Below are positions 18,767 to 27,850 of a stretch of DNA of 64,000 nucleotides, in pieces. Below the pieces are notes generated by a model, which was not told where the DNA came from, searched no databases, and saw nothing but the letters and a program-made list of their open reading frames with translations. Origin of the DNA: Nocardia veterana NBRC 100344 (GTDB taxonomy: Bacteria > Actinomycetota > Actinomycetes > Mycobacteriales > Mycobacteriaceae); the NCBI RefSeq assembly GCF_000308855.1, contig NZ_BAGM01000093.1, positions 1 to 64,000 of the forward strand, read 5' to 3'. Position 1 is the first letter of the stretch; each line of letters begins with the position of its first letter. The position numbers and the translations under genes are program-made.

Positions 18767-19216
18767 ATGAGCGGATTCCGGGTTTCGCGTGATTTCGCAG
18801 GGTACGCACTGGCGGCTGCGGCGCTGGTCGGCGCCGCCCTACCGGTCGCGGTGGCGCCCACGGCCACGGCCGCCGTGGCGCCGACCATCGCGGTGTCGAT
18901 GGCCGGATCGGCGCTGAGCCCGGTCAACGGCGGCCTGGTCGGGTGTGGCCAGACCGCGGTGGCGACGGTGCGCAACCCCGACGGCAGCCCGGTCACGCAC
19001 GGAACCGTTGATTTCTTCAGCAACCTCAGCGGTATCAGCGGCAATGTCGTGGGTTCCGCACCGGTGGTGAACGGTGTCGCCACCATCGGCTGGATGCCCG
19101 ACCGCGCCGGACAGCACGTCGTCAGCGCGGTGTACTACGACGGGTTGCCGGAGCTGTCACCGGCGGCCGGGTACACCACGGTCAATGCCGCCGGTTTGGG
19201 CGGCGTCTGCGTGTAA
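18767..19216 (+). CDS. Secreted Ig-like domain protein
   Basis: This 149-residue protein has a signal peptide (YALAAAALVGAALPVAVAPTATA) and one bacterial Ig-like (Big3-type) domain: GCGQTAVATVRNPDGSPVTHGTVDFFSN through GVATIGWMPDRAGQHVVSAVYYDG. Two Cys residues, near the start of the domain and at the very end (GGVCV), could form a disulfide. It is probably a cell-surface or exported protein of unknown partner. A strong hairpin terminator follows immediately. Confidence 0.78.
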   Translation: MSGFRVSRDFAGYALAAAALVGAALPVAVAPTATAAVAPTIAVSMAGSALSPVNGGLVGCGQTAVATVRNPDGSPVTHGTVDFFSNLSGISGNVVGSAPVVNGVATIGWMPDRAGQHVVSAVYYDGLPELSPAAGYTTVNAAGLGGVCV

Positions 19217-19250
19217 TTCCTTGCGGGGCAATACTTTTGCCCACACTCGT

Positions 19251-19286
19251 CGGCCCGGCCTCCGATCACCCGGAGATGCCGGGCCG
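19251..19286. terminator. Bidirectional hairpin terminator
   Basis: Arms CGGCCCGGC (19251-19259) and GCCGGGCCG (19278-19286) pair perfectly and continue inward as CTCCG/CGGAG with a 2-nt bulge, giving about 14 paired bases. There is no U-run, as is common in GC-rich actinobacteria. It lies between two convergent genes and overlaps the last codons of cobE. Confidence 0.65.
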
Positions 19287-19664
19287 CGTGCTGTCCGGCT
19301 CCGCGACGGCGACGGTGATGGTCGCGAACGCCGTCTTCGGCACAATCAGCCGCCCGCTACCGCCACCCCGTCGGCAGGCGAGCAGCGCGGCGGCCTCCGC
19401 CACGCTCGGCGTGCCCACCGCGAGGGCGGTGCGATGCGCCGGGCCGGGCACGTCGACCTGCGCGAGTTCCGATGCCGTGAACACCACTACGGGGACGCCC
19501 AACTTCGCGGCCGCCGCGACGAGTCCCGGTTCGTGCGCGCGCCGATCCACGGTCGCTAGGCAGCGAATCGACCGGTCTCCCACAACCTTTCGCACCGCCG
19601 ACACGATGGCGGCGGCCTCCGGTTCCGGACGCGCACCGATTCCGACCACCACGGCACCGGTCAT
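19266..19664 (-). CDS. cobE: Cobalamin biosynthesis protein CobE/CbiG C-terminal type
   Basis: The product of 132 residues begins VVVGIGARPEPEAAAIVSAV and contains [28 protein letters not shown]. These match the small CobE/CbiG C-terminal domain, which acts in corrin ring synthesis around the ring-contraction steps. The ATG at 19664 is the natural start. It is the last gene of the leftward block chelatase-cobO-cobB-cobE, 85 nt after cobB, which supports the assignment. Its end runs into the terminator hairpin. Confidence 0.78.
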   Translation of the reverse strand: MTGAVVVGIGARPEPEAAAIVSAVRKVVGDRSIRCLATVDRRAHEPGLVAAAAKLGVPVVVFTASELAQVDVPGPAHRTALAVGTPSVAEAAALLACRRGGGSGRLIVPKTAFATITVAVAEPDSTRPGISG

Positions 19665-19749
19665 GCCGCACCACCCGGTCGCTCGCCCCGGCCCGGTCGA
19701 TTCTGGCCTGATCACGATGTCCGGCCGTCTGCCGGGCGCGGGCGCGGCA

Positions 19750-21213
19750 TCAGCGTGTGCCGGTGCGCGCTGCGGCGAACTCCCGGCAGGCCCCGACGAA
19801 ACGTGCGATCGCGCCGGGGTTTCCGGCCGGGTGGGTATGCAGATACGACGCGTGGACCCGGTGCAGCAGCGCCCCCTCGCGAGTCGGGCCGGGCGCGTGC
19901 CAGCCCCAAGCCGGCGCGCTCGCACCGTCGCCGGTCAGCCGGGTGCGGTGGAATTCGTGGCCACGCACCCGTTCACCGGCCCGCCAGAGCACCGAATCGC
20001 CCAGGGCCACCGCGTCCCGGTACCCCAGGGTGAGACGCGGGCCGAACTCCGCCGCGACATCGAGCACACCGGCCATCCGATGACCGTCCAGGGATCGAGT
20101 CAGATACAGCAGTCCCGCACATTCGGCGTGGACCGGCATCCCGTCCACGGCGGCCGCGGCGACGGCGGTGAGCAACGGCTCGTTCGCGGCCAGGTCGGCG
20201 GCATGCTCCTCCGGGAATCCACCGGGCAGCACCAATCCGGCTGTGCCCGTAGGCATCTGCTCGTGTAGCGGATCGAAGACCACCACCTGCGCACCGGCGG
20301 CGCCGAGCAGTTCCCGATGTTCGGCGTAGCCGAAGGTGAATGCCGGACCGCCCGCCATCGCGACGATCGGCGCGGCATCCGCGGCCGGCCGGGAGTTCGC
20401 ACCCCGCGGTGGGGACGTGGACGTCCCCGACAGTGCGGAGGCGCGGTCGAGGTCCGGTACTCGCTCGGCGTCGACGGCGTCGATCGGGTCCCAGGCCGGC
20501 GCGTCCGCCCGGGCGCCCGCGAGTCGCGCGACCGCGCCCAGGTCGATATGCGCGCCGACGAGTTCGGTCATCGCCTCGACCGCCGCGTGCGCCGCCGCCC
20601 CGTGCTCGACCGCCGGGACCAGACCGAGATGCCGTGCGGGAACGGACAGTTCGTCCATACGCGGTAGGGCGCCCAGCACCGGCAGCCCGACCCGGGCACA
20701 GGCGACGCGCAGCACCTGTTCGTGGCGGGGACTGCCGACCCGGTTGAGGATCACGCCGCCGAGCCGGATGCCACTGTCGAAGGTCGCGAATCCGTGCAGC
20801 AGCGCGGCGAGGCTCTGGCTGTGGCCCCGGGCGTCGACCACCAGCAGCACCGGGGCACCGAGCAGCGCGGCGACCTGCGCGGTCGATCCTTCCGCGACGG
20901 GAGCCGGATTGCCGTCGTCGATCCGTCCGTCGAACAGGCCCATCACGCCTTCGACCACCGCGAGATCGCAGTCCCGGCTACCGTGCCGGTACAGCGGCAC
21001 CACCCGTTCGGCACCGACCAGGACCGGGTCCAGATTGCGTCCGGGCCGCCCGGCGGCGAGCCCGTGGTAGCCCGGGTCGATGTAGTCCGGCCCCACCTTG
21101 AACGGCGCGACCCGATGGCCCGCCCGGCGCAGCGCCCCGATCAAACCCGTTGCCAGCGTGGTCTTTCCGCTGCCCGACGCGGGCGCGGCGATCACCACGG
21201 CCGGGGTGGTCAT
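19750..21213 (-). CDS. cobB: Cobyrinic acid a,c-diamide synthase
   Basis: CobB amidates the a and c carboxyls of (hydrogeno)byrinic acid using glutamine and ATP. The 487-residue product starts with a P-loop-type ATP domain (APASGSGKTTLATGL, then VGPDYIDPGYH) and ends with a class I glutamine amidotransferase domain whose nucleophile lies in HAECAGLLYL. A variable Ser/Thr/Pro-rich linker at about 250-285 joins the halves. It is 25 nt downstream of cobO and corresponds to Rv2848c. Confidence 0.94.
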   Translation of the reverse strand: MTTPAVVIAAPASGSGKTTLATGLIGALRRAGHRVAPFKVGPDYIDPGYHGLAAGRPGRNLDPVLVGAERVVPLYRHGSRDCDLAVVEGVMGLFDGRIDDGNPAPVAEGSTAQVAALLGAPVLLVVDARGHSQSLAALLHGFATFDSGIRLGGVILNRVGSPRHEQVLRVACARVGLPVLGALPRMDELSVPARHLGLVPAVEHGAAAHAAVEAMTELVGAHIDLGAVARLAGARADAPAWDPIDAVDAERVPDLDRASALSGTSTSPPRGANSRPAADAAPIVAMAGGPAFTFGYAEHRELLGAAGAQVVVFDPLHEQMPTGTAGLVLPGGFPEEHAADLAANEPLLTAVAAAAVDGMPVHAECAGLLYLTRSLDGHRMAGVLDVAAEFGPRLTLGYRDAVALGDSVLWRAGERVRGHEFHRTRLTGDGASAPAWGWHAPGPTREGALLHRVHASYLHTHPAGNPGAIARFVGACREFAAARTGTR

Positions 21214-21238
21214 CGACTCGCCACCGGATGTTCCACGA

Positions 21239-21853
21239 TCACCACTCGATCCCTCGCTGGCCCTTGCGGCCGGCGTCCATGGGGTGCTTCACCTTGGTCA
21301 TCTCGGTGACCAGGTCCGCGGCCTCGAGCAGCGCCGGCGGGGCGTCGCGGCCGGTGACGACCACGTGCTGATTGCCCGGTCGCTCGCGCAGCGTCCGGAC
21401 CACCTCGTCGACGTCGATCCAGCCCCATTTCAAGGGATAGGTGAATTCGTCGAGAACATAGAAACGGTGCTGTTCGGCCGCGAGCCGGCGCGCGATCTCC
21501 TGCCAGCCGGCCAGCGCCGCGGCGGCGTGGTCGTCCTCGGTGCCCTGTTTGCGGGTCCAGGACCAGCCCTCACCCATCTTGTGCCACTCGACCGGCCCAC
21601 CGACGCCGGTTTCCTCGTGCAACCGGCCCAGGGTGCGGAAGGCGGCCTCCTCGCCGACCTTCCACTTCGCGCTCTTCACGAACTGGAACACCGCGATGTC
21701 GAAACCCTGATTCCAGGCTCGCAACGCCATCCCGAACGCCGCGGTCGACTTCCCCTTGCCGGGCCCGGTGTGCACCGCGAGGACCGGTTGATTACGCCGC
21801 TGACGAGTGGTCAGCCCGTCGTCGGGAATCGTCTCCGGCACGCCCTTCGGCAT
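21239..21853 (-). CDS. cobO: Cob(I)alamin adenosyltransferase
   Basis: CobO transfers the adenosyl group from ATP to cob(I)alamin or cob(I)yrinate diamide. The product has the P-loop GPGKGKST, the conserved FQFVKSAKWKVGEE region, VLDEFTYPLKWGWID and a C-terminal EMTKVKHPMDAG. The start MPKGVPETIP (ATG 21853) matches the family best; an in-frame start eight codons earlier exists. It lies between the chelatase-like gene and cobB, as in M. tuberculosis (Rv2849c). Confidence 0.94.
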   Translation of the reverse strand: MPKGVPETIPDDGLTTRQRRNQPVLAVHTGPGKGKSTAAFGMALRAWNQGFDIAVFQFVKSAKWKVGEEAAFRTLGRLHEETGVGGPVEWHKMGEGWSWTRKQGTEDDHAAAALAGWQEIARRLAAEQHRFYVLDEFTYPLKWGWIDVDEVVRTLRERPGNQHVVVTGRDAPPALLEAADLVTEMTKVKHPMDAGRKGQRGIEW

Positions 21854-21930
21854 CGCTGCATCCTCCTGGTCCACCAACTACCGCATCACATTCCCACATC
21901 GACGCATCGGGCCGGCCGCGTGGGTTCGCC

Positions 21931-24042
21931 TCACGCCGCCAGATGATGCGGCAGTCCGGACTTCACCGCGGCGGCGACCGAATCGCCGGTGAGCTCACCG
22001 AGGCGCAGGTAGGTGGCGCGCAGCTCCCGGGCGAATTCGGCGGCCAGCCCCAGCCGGACCATGCCACGTTCGCAGTCCACGACCACACCGGCCACGCCGT
22101 CGCGGGCGAGCAGGCGGGCGGCCGCCCGGGCCCGCGGGACGGGGTCGACACCGCCGGTGGCGCGACCGTCGGTGAGCAGCACGACCATCGCACGGCGCCG
22201 CGGATCGCGGACATGTTCGCGGGCCACGACCTCGCGCGCCTTCAGCAGTCCCTGCGCCAGTGGGGTTTTCCCGCCGGTGCGCAGATCGGCGAGCCGGCGC
22301 ACCGCGATATCCACCGAGGAGGTCGGCGGTAGTACCAGCTCCGCCTCGCTGCCGCGCACGGTGATCACGGCGACCTTGTCCCGGCGCTGATAGGCATCGC
22401 GCAGCAGAGCCACCACCGCGCCGGTGACCGCGGACAGGCGATCGCGAGCGGCCATCGACCCGGACGCGTCGACCACGAACACCACCAGATTGCCTTCGCG
22501 CCCTTCGCGATACGCGCCCCGCAGGTCCGCCGGCTCGAGGGCGAGCGGGCCGGTGACCCGGCCGCGGGCGTGCTGATGGGGCGCGGCGGCGAACAGCGTG
22601 CCCAGCAGGTGCAGGCCCGCGGAGGTATCGGTGACCGATCGCACCACCCGGCCGTGCCGGGTGTGGGCGCGGGACCGGCGGCCGGGAGTGCCCTCCCCGA
22701 CGCCCGGTATCTCCCAGTGGGGCGGGCGGGCGGCGGATTTCACCGGAGACCCCGCACTGCCCGTACGGGCGCCACCGCGCGGGCCGTCACCCGGCGAGTC
22801 GGGGCCGTCGCCGGGACCGTTGTCATCGGGGCCGCTGTCATCGGGGCCGCTGTCATCGGGGCCGCCGTCGTCGAGGCCATTGTCCTCGGGGCCGCCGTCG
22901 AAACCGTCGTCCCCGGAACCACCGTCGGTGCCGGCATCCGGCCGCCGCTGATCATCGTCGAACTCGCGCTCCGGCCGGTCCGCCGATTCCGCTGCGTCGC
23001 TTCGTGTTTCGTCTTCCGCGGCACGGCCCTGCTCGGAGCGGGCGCGCTCGACCTCCTGTTCGGCATCGCGCATGGCCTCGTCGAGCTGTTCGTCGGTGAT
23101 GCCCGGTTCGTCGAACGGATCGCGCCGACGGCGGTGCGGCAGCGCCAGTTCCGCGGCGATACGCACGTCTTCGGCTGTCACGCAGTCACTTCCGCGCCAG
23201 GCGGCGTGGGCCGTCGCGGTGCGCGCCACCACCAGATCCGCGCGCATGCCGTCGACGTCGAAGGATGCGCACAGCGCGGCGATCCGGCGCAGTTCGATAT
23301 CGTCGAGCGCCACCTCGGCGAGACGTTCGCGCGCGGCGAGAATGCGCTCGGCGACGTCGCGATCGGCCGCGGCATAGGCGGCCGCGAAGCCCGCGGGATC
23401 GGCCTCGTAGTCGAGCCGGCGGCGCACCACCGCCATCCGCACGTCCACCTCGCGCGAGGCCGCGACGTCGACGGTGAGGCCGAATCGGTCCAGCAACTGC
23501 GGGCGGAGTTCCCCCTCCTCCGGATTCATGGTGCCGACCAGGACGAACCGGGCCGGATGCGAATGCGACACGCCATCGCGTTCGATGTGCACCCGTCCCA
23601 TCGCCGCCGCGTCGAGCAGCACGTCGACCAGGTGGTCGTGCAGGAGATTCACTTCGTCGACGTACAGCACGCCGTGATGGGCCGCCGCCAGCAGTCCGGG
23701 CCGGAACGCCTGCTCCCCGTCGCGCAGAACCCGCTCGAGGTCGAGCGATCCCACGACCCGGTCCTCGGTCGCGCCCACCGGCAATTCCACCAGCCGGGCC
23801 GGCCGCTGCCCGCCCTCATCGGCCACCGGCGGCAACAACTGCGCCAGCGCCCGCACGACAGTCGATTTCGCGGTCCCCTTCTCCCCGCGCACCAGCACAC
23901 CGCCGATCCCCGGATGCACCGCGCACAGAATCAGCGCCAGCTGCAACTGCTCCTGCCCCACCACCGCCGAGAACGGAAACCCCGCCTCACCGTCACGATG
24001 CGCGGACACGGCCGATGCGGATTCACCTCGGAAATCGGACAC
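21931..24042 (-). CDS. Magnesium-chelatase-like BchI/BchD fusion protein
   Basis: This 703-residue protein joins an AAA+ ATPase domain (Walker [10 protein letters not shown], then [13 protein letters not shown]) to a C-terminal von Willebrand A domain with a metal-site motif [14 protein letters not shown] long acidic, Gly/Asp/Pro-rich linker at about 350-430 contains short tandem repeats. The architecture fits the BchI-BchD type that drives metal insertion. Together with cobO/cobB it probably serves cobalt insertion with a CobN partner encoded elsewhere. It is the upstream gene of the cob block and the counterpart of Rv2850c. Confidence 0.86.
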   Translation of the reverse strand: MSDFRGESASAVSAHRDGEAGFPFSAVVGQEQLQLALILCAVHPGIGGVLVRGEKGTAKSTVVRALAQLLPPVADEGGQRPARLVELPVGATEDRVVGSLDLERVLRDGEQAFRPGLLAAAHHGVLYVDEVNLLHDHLVDVLLDAAAMGRVHIERDGVSHSHPARFVLVGTMNPEEGELRPQLLDRFGLTVDVAASREVDVRMAVVRRRLDYEADPAGFAAAYAAADRDVAERILAARERLAEVALDDIELRRIAALCASFDVDGMRADLVVARTATAHAAWRGSDCVTAEDVRIAAELALPHRRRRDPFDEPGITDEQLDEAMRDAEQEVERARSEQGRAAEDETRSDAAESADRPEREFDDDQRRPDAGTDGGSGDDGFDGGPEDNGLDDGGPDDSGPDDSGPDDNGPGDGPDSPGDGPRGGARTGSAGSPVKSAARPPHWEIPGVGEGTPGRRSRAHTRHGRVVRSVTDTSAGLHLLGTLFAAAPHQHARGRVTGPLALEPADLRGAYREGREGNLVVFVVDASGSMAARDRLSAVTGAVVALLRDAYQRRDKVAVITVRGSEAELVLPPTSSVDIAVRRLADLRTGGKTPLAQGLLKAREVVAREHVRDPRRRAMVVLLTDGRATGGVDPVPRARAAARLLARDGVAGVVVDCERGMVRLGLAAEFARELRATYLRLGELTGDSVAAAVKSGLPHHLAA
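22818..22880. repeat. In-frame 15-bp tandem repeat in the chelatase gene
   Basis: Near-identical 15-bp units (GTCATCGGGGCCGCT on the + strand) recur about three to four times, with degenerate copies beside them. On the coding strand they give the pentapeptide series [15 protein letters not shown] in the linker between the ATPase and VWA domains. The repeat stays in frame, so copy number could vary without breaking the protein. Confidence 0.75.
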
Positions 24043-24096
24043 GCCCCCACTGTATGCGCGCCTCGTTCCGCTCCCGCACCGGGCTGCCCTGTCGCG

Positions 24097-24694
24097 CTAC
24101 AACCGCTTCCCCGCCGCAATATCGCGCACCACCCGGGGCAACACCACATGCTCGGCCGCGAGCACCCGAGCGGCCAAGGTTTCGGCGGTGTCGCCCGCCA
24201 GCACCGGAACCTCGTGATGCGCGATCACCCGACCGCTGTCGTAGCCGCCGTCGACCAGATGCACCGTGGGCCCGGTGACCGCGACGCCGGATGCCAGCAC
24301 CGCTTCGTGCACACGCAGCCCGAACATGCCGGCGCCACCGAATCGCGGTAAGGGGCGCCGGGTGGATGTTGATAATTCGGGAATCGAAGTGCCCGCGCGT
24401 TCGCGGTCCGAGCTTCTTCATATACCCCGCCGTCACCACCCACTCGGCCGCGTGCTCGACGAGAACCGCGCGGATCGCATCGTCCAACGCGCCCGTGTCG
24501 GGATGTGTCGCGCCGGAGAGATGTCGTGCCGGGATGCGATTCTCGCGGGCGTAGGCCAGACCCGCGGCGTCGCTGTTGTTGCCGATGACCACCGCGATCT
24601 CGAAGCGCGCGCCCGGTTCGAGGGAGGCCCGGTGGAGCGCGCGGAGATTCGAGCCGTGGTGTGAGACGAGCACGCCGACTCGGAGATTGCGCAC
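24097..24694 (-). pseudogene. Phosphoribosylglycinamide formyltransferase-like gene with a frameshift
   Basis: The first frame (from ATG 24694) gives the PurN fold: GVLVSHHGSNLRAL, VVIGNNSDAAGLAYAREN, WVVTAGYMKKLGPRT and RIINIHPAP. At about 24349-24355 homology continues in another frame as LPRFGGAGMFGLRVHEAVLA and then VTGPTVHLVDGGYDSG, to the stop at 24097. Total length is 598 nt, one more than a multiple of three, so one extra base (a C in a CCCC run) restores a 198-residue PurN. This is either a real frameshift or a sequencing error. A complete purN for purine synthesis would be expected elsewhere. Confidence 0.82.
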
Positions 24695-24751
24695 ACCTCG
24701 CAGTTTCCCACAGCCGCACGAGGTACGTCGGCGCGCTTCTCACCTGACGAA

Positions 24752-24757
24752 TACGCT
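24752..24757 (+). promoter_or_regulatory. -10 box TACGCT for the EI24-like gene
   Basis: TACGCT is followed by 6 nt and then the GTG at 24764. This matches the leaderless pattern at other starts in the window and supports GTG 24764 as the true start of the interrupted gene. Confidence 0.5.
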
Positions 24758-24763
24758 GGGCGG

Positions 24764-25540
24764 GTGCGGGATGTGGTGCGGGGCTTCGGGTATCTGGTGC
24801 GGGGGCAGCGGTGGGCCGCGGCGCATCGGCGGGAGCTGGGGCTGGGGTTGCTGCCGGGAGTGATCTCGATGGTGCTGTATCTGGGATTGCTGGTGGCGCT
24901 GGTCTGGTTCGCGGGGGATCTGGTGGCGTGAGCGACGCCGTTCGCGGCGGACTGGTCGTCGCCGTGGCCCGGATTGTTGCGGGGCGCTCTCGCGGTCTTG
25001 CTGGTGCTGCTCGGGTTGTTTCTGGCGGTGATCACGTTCACCGCGGTGACGCTGGTGATCGGCCAGCCGTTCTACGAGGCCCTGTCGGAGCGGGTGGATC
25101 GGTCGCTGTCGGCGGACGGGCGGGCGCCGGAATCGGGGCTGCCGGTGTGGCGGGAGGTGTGGATCGGGGTCCGCGACGGGGTCCGCATTCTGATCCGGGC
25201 GGCGGTGTGGGGGGTGGTGCTGTTCGGTGCCGGATTCCTGCCGGTCGTCGGACAGACGGTGATTCCGGTACTCGGGGTCTGCGTGGCCGGATTCTTCCTG
25301 GCCCAGGAACTGACCGGGGTCGCCATGCTGCGCCGTGGTATCGAGTTGCGCGAGCAGCTGACGATGCTGCGGTCGCGTCGAATGCTGGTGTGGGGCTTCG
25401 GCATTCCACTGGCGGCCGCGTTCCTGGTGCCGTTCGTGGCGATCGTCCTGATGCCGGGCGCGGTCGCCGGCGCCACCATGCTCGCCCGCGAATTGTGCGG
25501 GGCGGACAGCGATCCGGCGCCGAATCCGTTGCGGCACTGA
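24764..25540 (+). pseudogene. EI24/CysZ-like membrane protein gene with an in-frame TGA
   Basis: From GTG 24764 the frame reads VRDVVRGFGYLVRG and a first hydrophobic helix, then meets TGA at 24929-24931. Beyond it the same frame continues as ATPFAADWSSPWPGLLRG and on to 25540 with further helices (RGALAVLLVLLGLFLAVITF; FLVPFVAIVLMPGAVAGATM). The family usually has WATPF here, so the stop replaces a conserved Trp (TGG to TGA). The complete product would be 258 residues and resembles EI24/CysZ integral membrane proteins. A start inside the later part could give a shorter protein lacking helix 1. Confidence 0.8.
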
Positions 25541-25618
25541 CTGCTCGCCGCGATCGAAACCGGCGTGGCCCTGGGCGGAAGGTCGACGGCGAAGAGTGCC
25601 ACGCTGGCGGCACGAGCG

Positions 25619-25648
25619 GGCCCCGCACCCGAGAACGGATACGGGGCC
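25619..25648. terminator. Hairpin between convergent genes
   Basis: GGCCCCG (25619-25625) pairs with CGGGGCC (25642-25648) across a 16-nt loop. It lies between the EI24-like gene and the convergent GNAT gene. There is no U-run, so its efficiency is uncertain. Confidence 0.4.
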
Positions 25649-25673
25649 GAGATCTCCGTGGCGGACTCGCCGC

Positions 25674-26123
25674 TCACCCCCTGCGCATGGGGATGTGGGC
25701 GATGCCGTCCTCCTCGTACTCCTCGCCGTCGGGCTTGAACCCGTGCTTGGTGTAGAGGTCGACCAGATAGGTCTGGGCGTTCAAACGCACTGTCGCCGAA
25801 CCGGCTTCGGCGATTGCGGCCTGCAGCAGCCGGGTGGTGTACCCGTGGCCGCGAGCCTCCGGGGCGGTGCACAGCCGGCCGATCCGGAACGACTTCACCC
25901 CGTTGTTGTGCTCCTCCAGCAGACGCAGGGTGCAGATGATCTCACCCTCGTCGTCGAGCCAGAAGTGCCGGGTCTCGGGGAGCAGATCGAGCCCGTCCAG
26001 TTCCGGATAGGCGCACTTCTGCTCCACGACGAACACTTCGACGCGCAATTTCAACAGCTTGTACAGCGTCGCGGTATCGAGATCCGCGGCCCACGACCGT
26101 TTGAGCGCAACCGTTGACATCAT
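25674..26123 (-). CDS. GNAT family N-acetyltransferase (ElaA-like)
   Basis: This 149-residue protein has LYKLLKLRVEVFVVEQKCAYPELDGLD, the ElaA-type N-terminus, and the acetyl-CoA loop GRLCTAPEARGHGYTTRLL. It ends with a typical strand-turn (LYTKHGFKPDGEEYEEDGI). ElaA-like enzymes are putative acetyltransferases of unknown substrate. It lies 21 nt downstream of mqo and is probably in the same operon, as with Rv2851c and mqo in M. tuberculosis. Confidence 0.9.
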   Translation of the reverse strand: MMSTVALKRSWAADLDTATLYKLLKLRVEVFVVEQKCAYPELDGLDLLPETRHFWLDDEGEIICTLRLLEEHNNGVKSFRIGRLCTAPEARGHGYTTRLLQAAIAEAGSATVRLNAQTYLVDLYTKHGFKPDGEEYEEDGIAHIPMRRG

Positions 26124-26144
26124 CGCGTCTTGCTATCACATGAT

Positions 26145-27659
26145 TCAGCCGCGCGCGACCCCTGCGGCGATCGGCGTGTTGTCCGCGCGCCCGTTGTCCA
26201 GCCGCAGCGCCTTGGTCGACCAGTCCCACACCTCGTGGAACAGGGCCTGGTTCTCCGACAGTTTCACGCCCAGCGACGGCACCATTTCCTTGAGTTTCGG
26301 TGTCCACCCGGCGTATTCGCTCGGGAAGCACCGCTGCAGCACATCCAGCATGGCGCTGACACACGTCGAGGCGCCCGGCGAGGCGCCGAGCAGACCGGCG
26401 ATCGAACCGTCGCCCGCGGCGATCACGGCGGTGCCGAGTTCCAGCACGCCACCCGCGCCCTTGCGACGGATGATCTGCACGCGCTGACCGGCGGTGATCA
26501 GCTCCCAGTCGTGACCGTCGGCGCGCGGGATGAACTCCTCCATGGTGTTCACCTTGCCCGCCTGCGACTTGAGCAGCTCGCTGACCAGGTACTTGACCAG
26601 ACCCAGTTCGGTGACGCCGACACCCAGCATGGGAGTGACATTGCCGGGCCGCACCGACTTGAGCAGATCGGAGAACTTGCCGTCCTTGAGGAACTTGGGC
26701 GTCCAGCCGGCGTAGGGACCGAACAGCAGACCGGGCTTACCGTTGATGACGCGAGTATCCAAGTGCGGCACCGACATCGGCGGCGCACCGACGGCGGCCT
26801 TGCCGTAGACCTTGGCGTCGTGCTTGTTGATGAGCTCCGGATTGGTGCAGCGCAGGAATTGTCCGCTGACCGGGAAGCCGGCGAAGCCCTGGATTTCCTT
26901 GATGCCGGCCTTCTGCAGCAGCGGCAGCGCGTATCCGCCCGCGCCCACGAAGACGAATTTCGCGTTCAGCGTGCGAGTTTCGCGGGTGCGGGTGTTGCGG
27001 ACCTTGACCGTCCAGCTGCCGTCGGACTGCTTGGACAAATTGCGCACCTCGTTACCGAAGGCGATCTCCACACCGGAGGAGCCCAGGTAGGCCAGCAGCT
27101 GCTTGGTCAGCGCGCCGAAGTCGATATCGGTACCGGTCTGGGTCCAGTTCAACGCGACGGGCTCGGAGAAGTCGCGGCCCTTGGCCATCAGCGGCAGGCG
27201 GCGGCTGAACTCCTCCGGGCTGTCGATGAACTCCATCCCCTCGAACAACGGATGCCGCGCCAGCGCGGTGTAGCGCTTGCGCAGGTATTCGACGCCGTCG
27301 GCGCCGTGGCAGAAGCTCACGTGCGGAATGGGATTGATGAAGCCGGACGGGTCGGCGAGAATGCCGTTCTCCGCGCCGTAGGCCCAGAACTGCCGCGACA
27401 CCTGGAAGCGCTCGTTGATGTCGATCGCCTTGGTGATGTCGACCGAGCCGTCGGCGGTCTCGGGCGTGTAGTTCAGCTCGCACAGCGCCGAGTGGCCCGT
27501 CCCCGCGTTGTTCCACGGGTCGCTGCTCTCGGGGGCGGCCGCGTCCAGCCGCTCGAACATGGTGATCGACCACTCCGGCTGCAACTGACGAAGCAGTGCA
27601 CCGAGGGTGGCACTCATGATGCCGGCACCGATGAGGACTACATCGGTCTTTTCAGTCAT
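26145..27659 (-). CDS. mqo: Malate:quinone oxidoreductase
   Basis: Mqo oxidises malate to oxaloacetate and passes electrons to the quinone pool at the inner face of the membrane. The 504-residue product begins with the FAD-binding [19 protein letters not shown] and has [34 protein letters not shown] and a C-terminal [19 protein letters not shown], all typical of the family. I chose ATG 27659 because the residues upstream have no family counterpart. It is followed by the GNAT gene and corresponds to Rv2852c. Confidence 0.95.
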   Translation of the reverse strand: MTEKTDVVLIGAGIMSATLGALLRQLQPEWSITMFERLDAAAPESSDPWNNAGTGHSALCELNYTPETADGSVDITKAIDINERFQVSRQFWAYGAENGILADPSGFINPIPHVSFCHGADGVEYLRKRYTALARHPLFEGMEFIDSPEEFSRRLPLMAKGRDFSEPVALNWTQTGTDIDFGALTKQLLAYLGSSGVEIAFGNEVRNLSKQSDGSWTVKVRNTRTRETRTLNAKFVFVGAGGYALPLLQKAGIKEIQGFAGFPVSGQFLRCTNPELINKHDAKVYGKAAVGAPPMSVPHLDTRVINGKPGLLFGPYAGWTPKFLKDGKFSDLLKSVRPGNVTPMLGVGVTELGLVKYLVSELLKSQAGKVNTMEEFIPRADGHDWELITAGQRVQIIRRKGAGGVLELGTAVIAAGDGSIAGLLGASPGASTCVSAMLDVLQRCFPSEYAGWTPKLKEMVPSLGVKLSENQALFHEVWDWSTKALRLDNGRADNTPIAAGVARG

Positions 27660-27850
27660 CGCAGCGTTCGGCACGGGTTGATCGACTTCCTTGTCCAGCG
27701 CGGGCACTTGGTGGGCGGGAATGAGGTTACCCGCCGTTCACTTCAACTTGATTCTGCCCCTCACCATGCCCGTTTCCGAAACGTCCACACCTACGAACCT
27801 GCGCCCGGCTCGGCGCGCAAGCCGCTGAGCGGGTCGAATATCGTGGAGCT

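Noticed and set aside
19216..24042. Cobalamin riboswitch near the cob block
   Set aside because: I looked for the B12 box (AGCCAGGAGACCTGCC-like) upstream of the chelatase and cobO and did not see it.
24929..24931. TGA in the EI24-like gene as a selenocysteine codon
   Set aside because: The family has Trp here, not Cys, and no SECIS-like hairpin follows.
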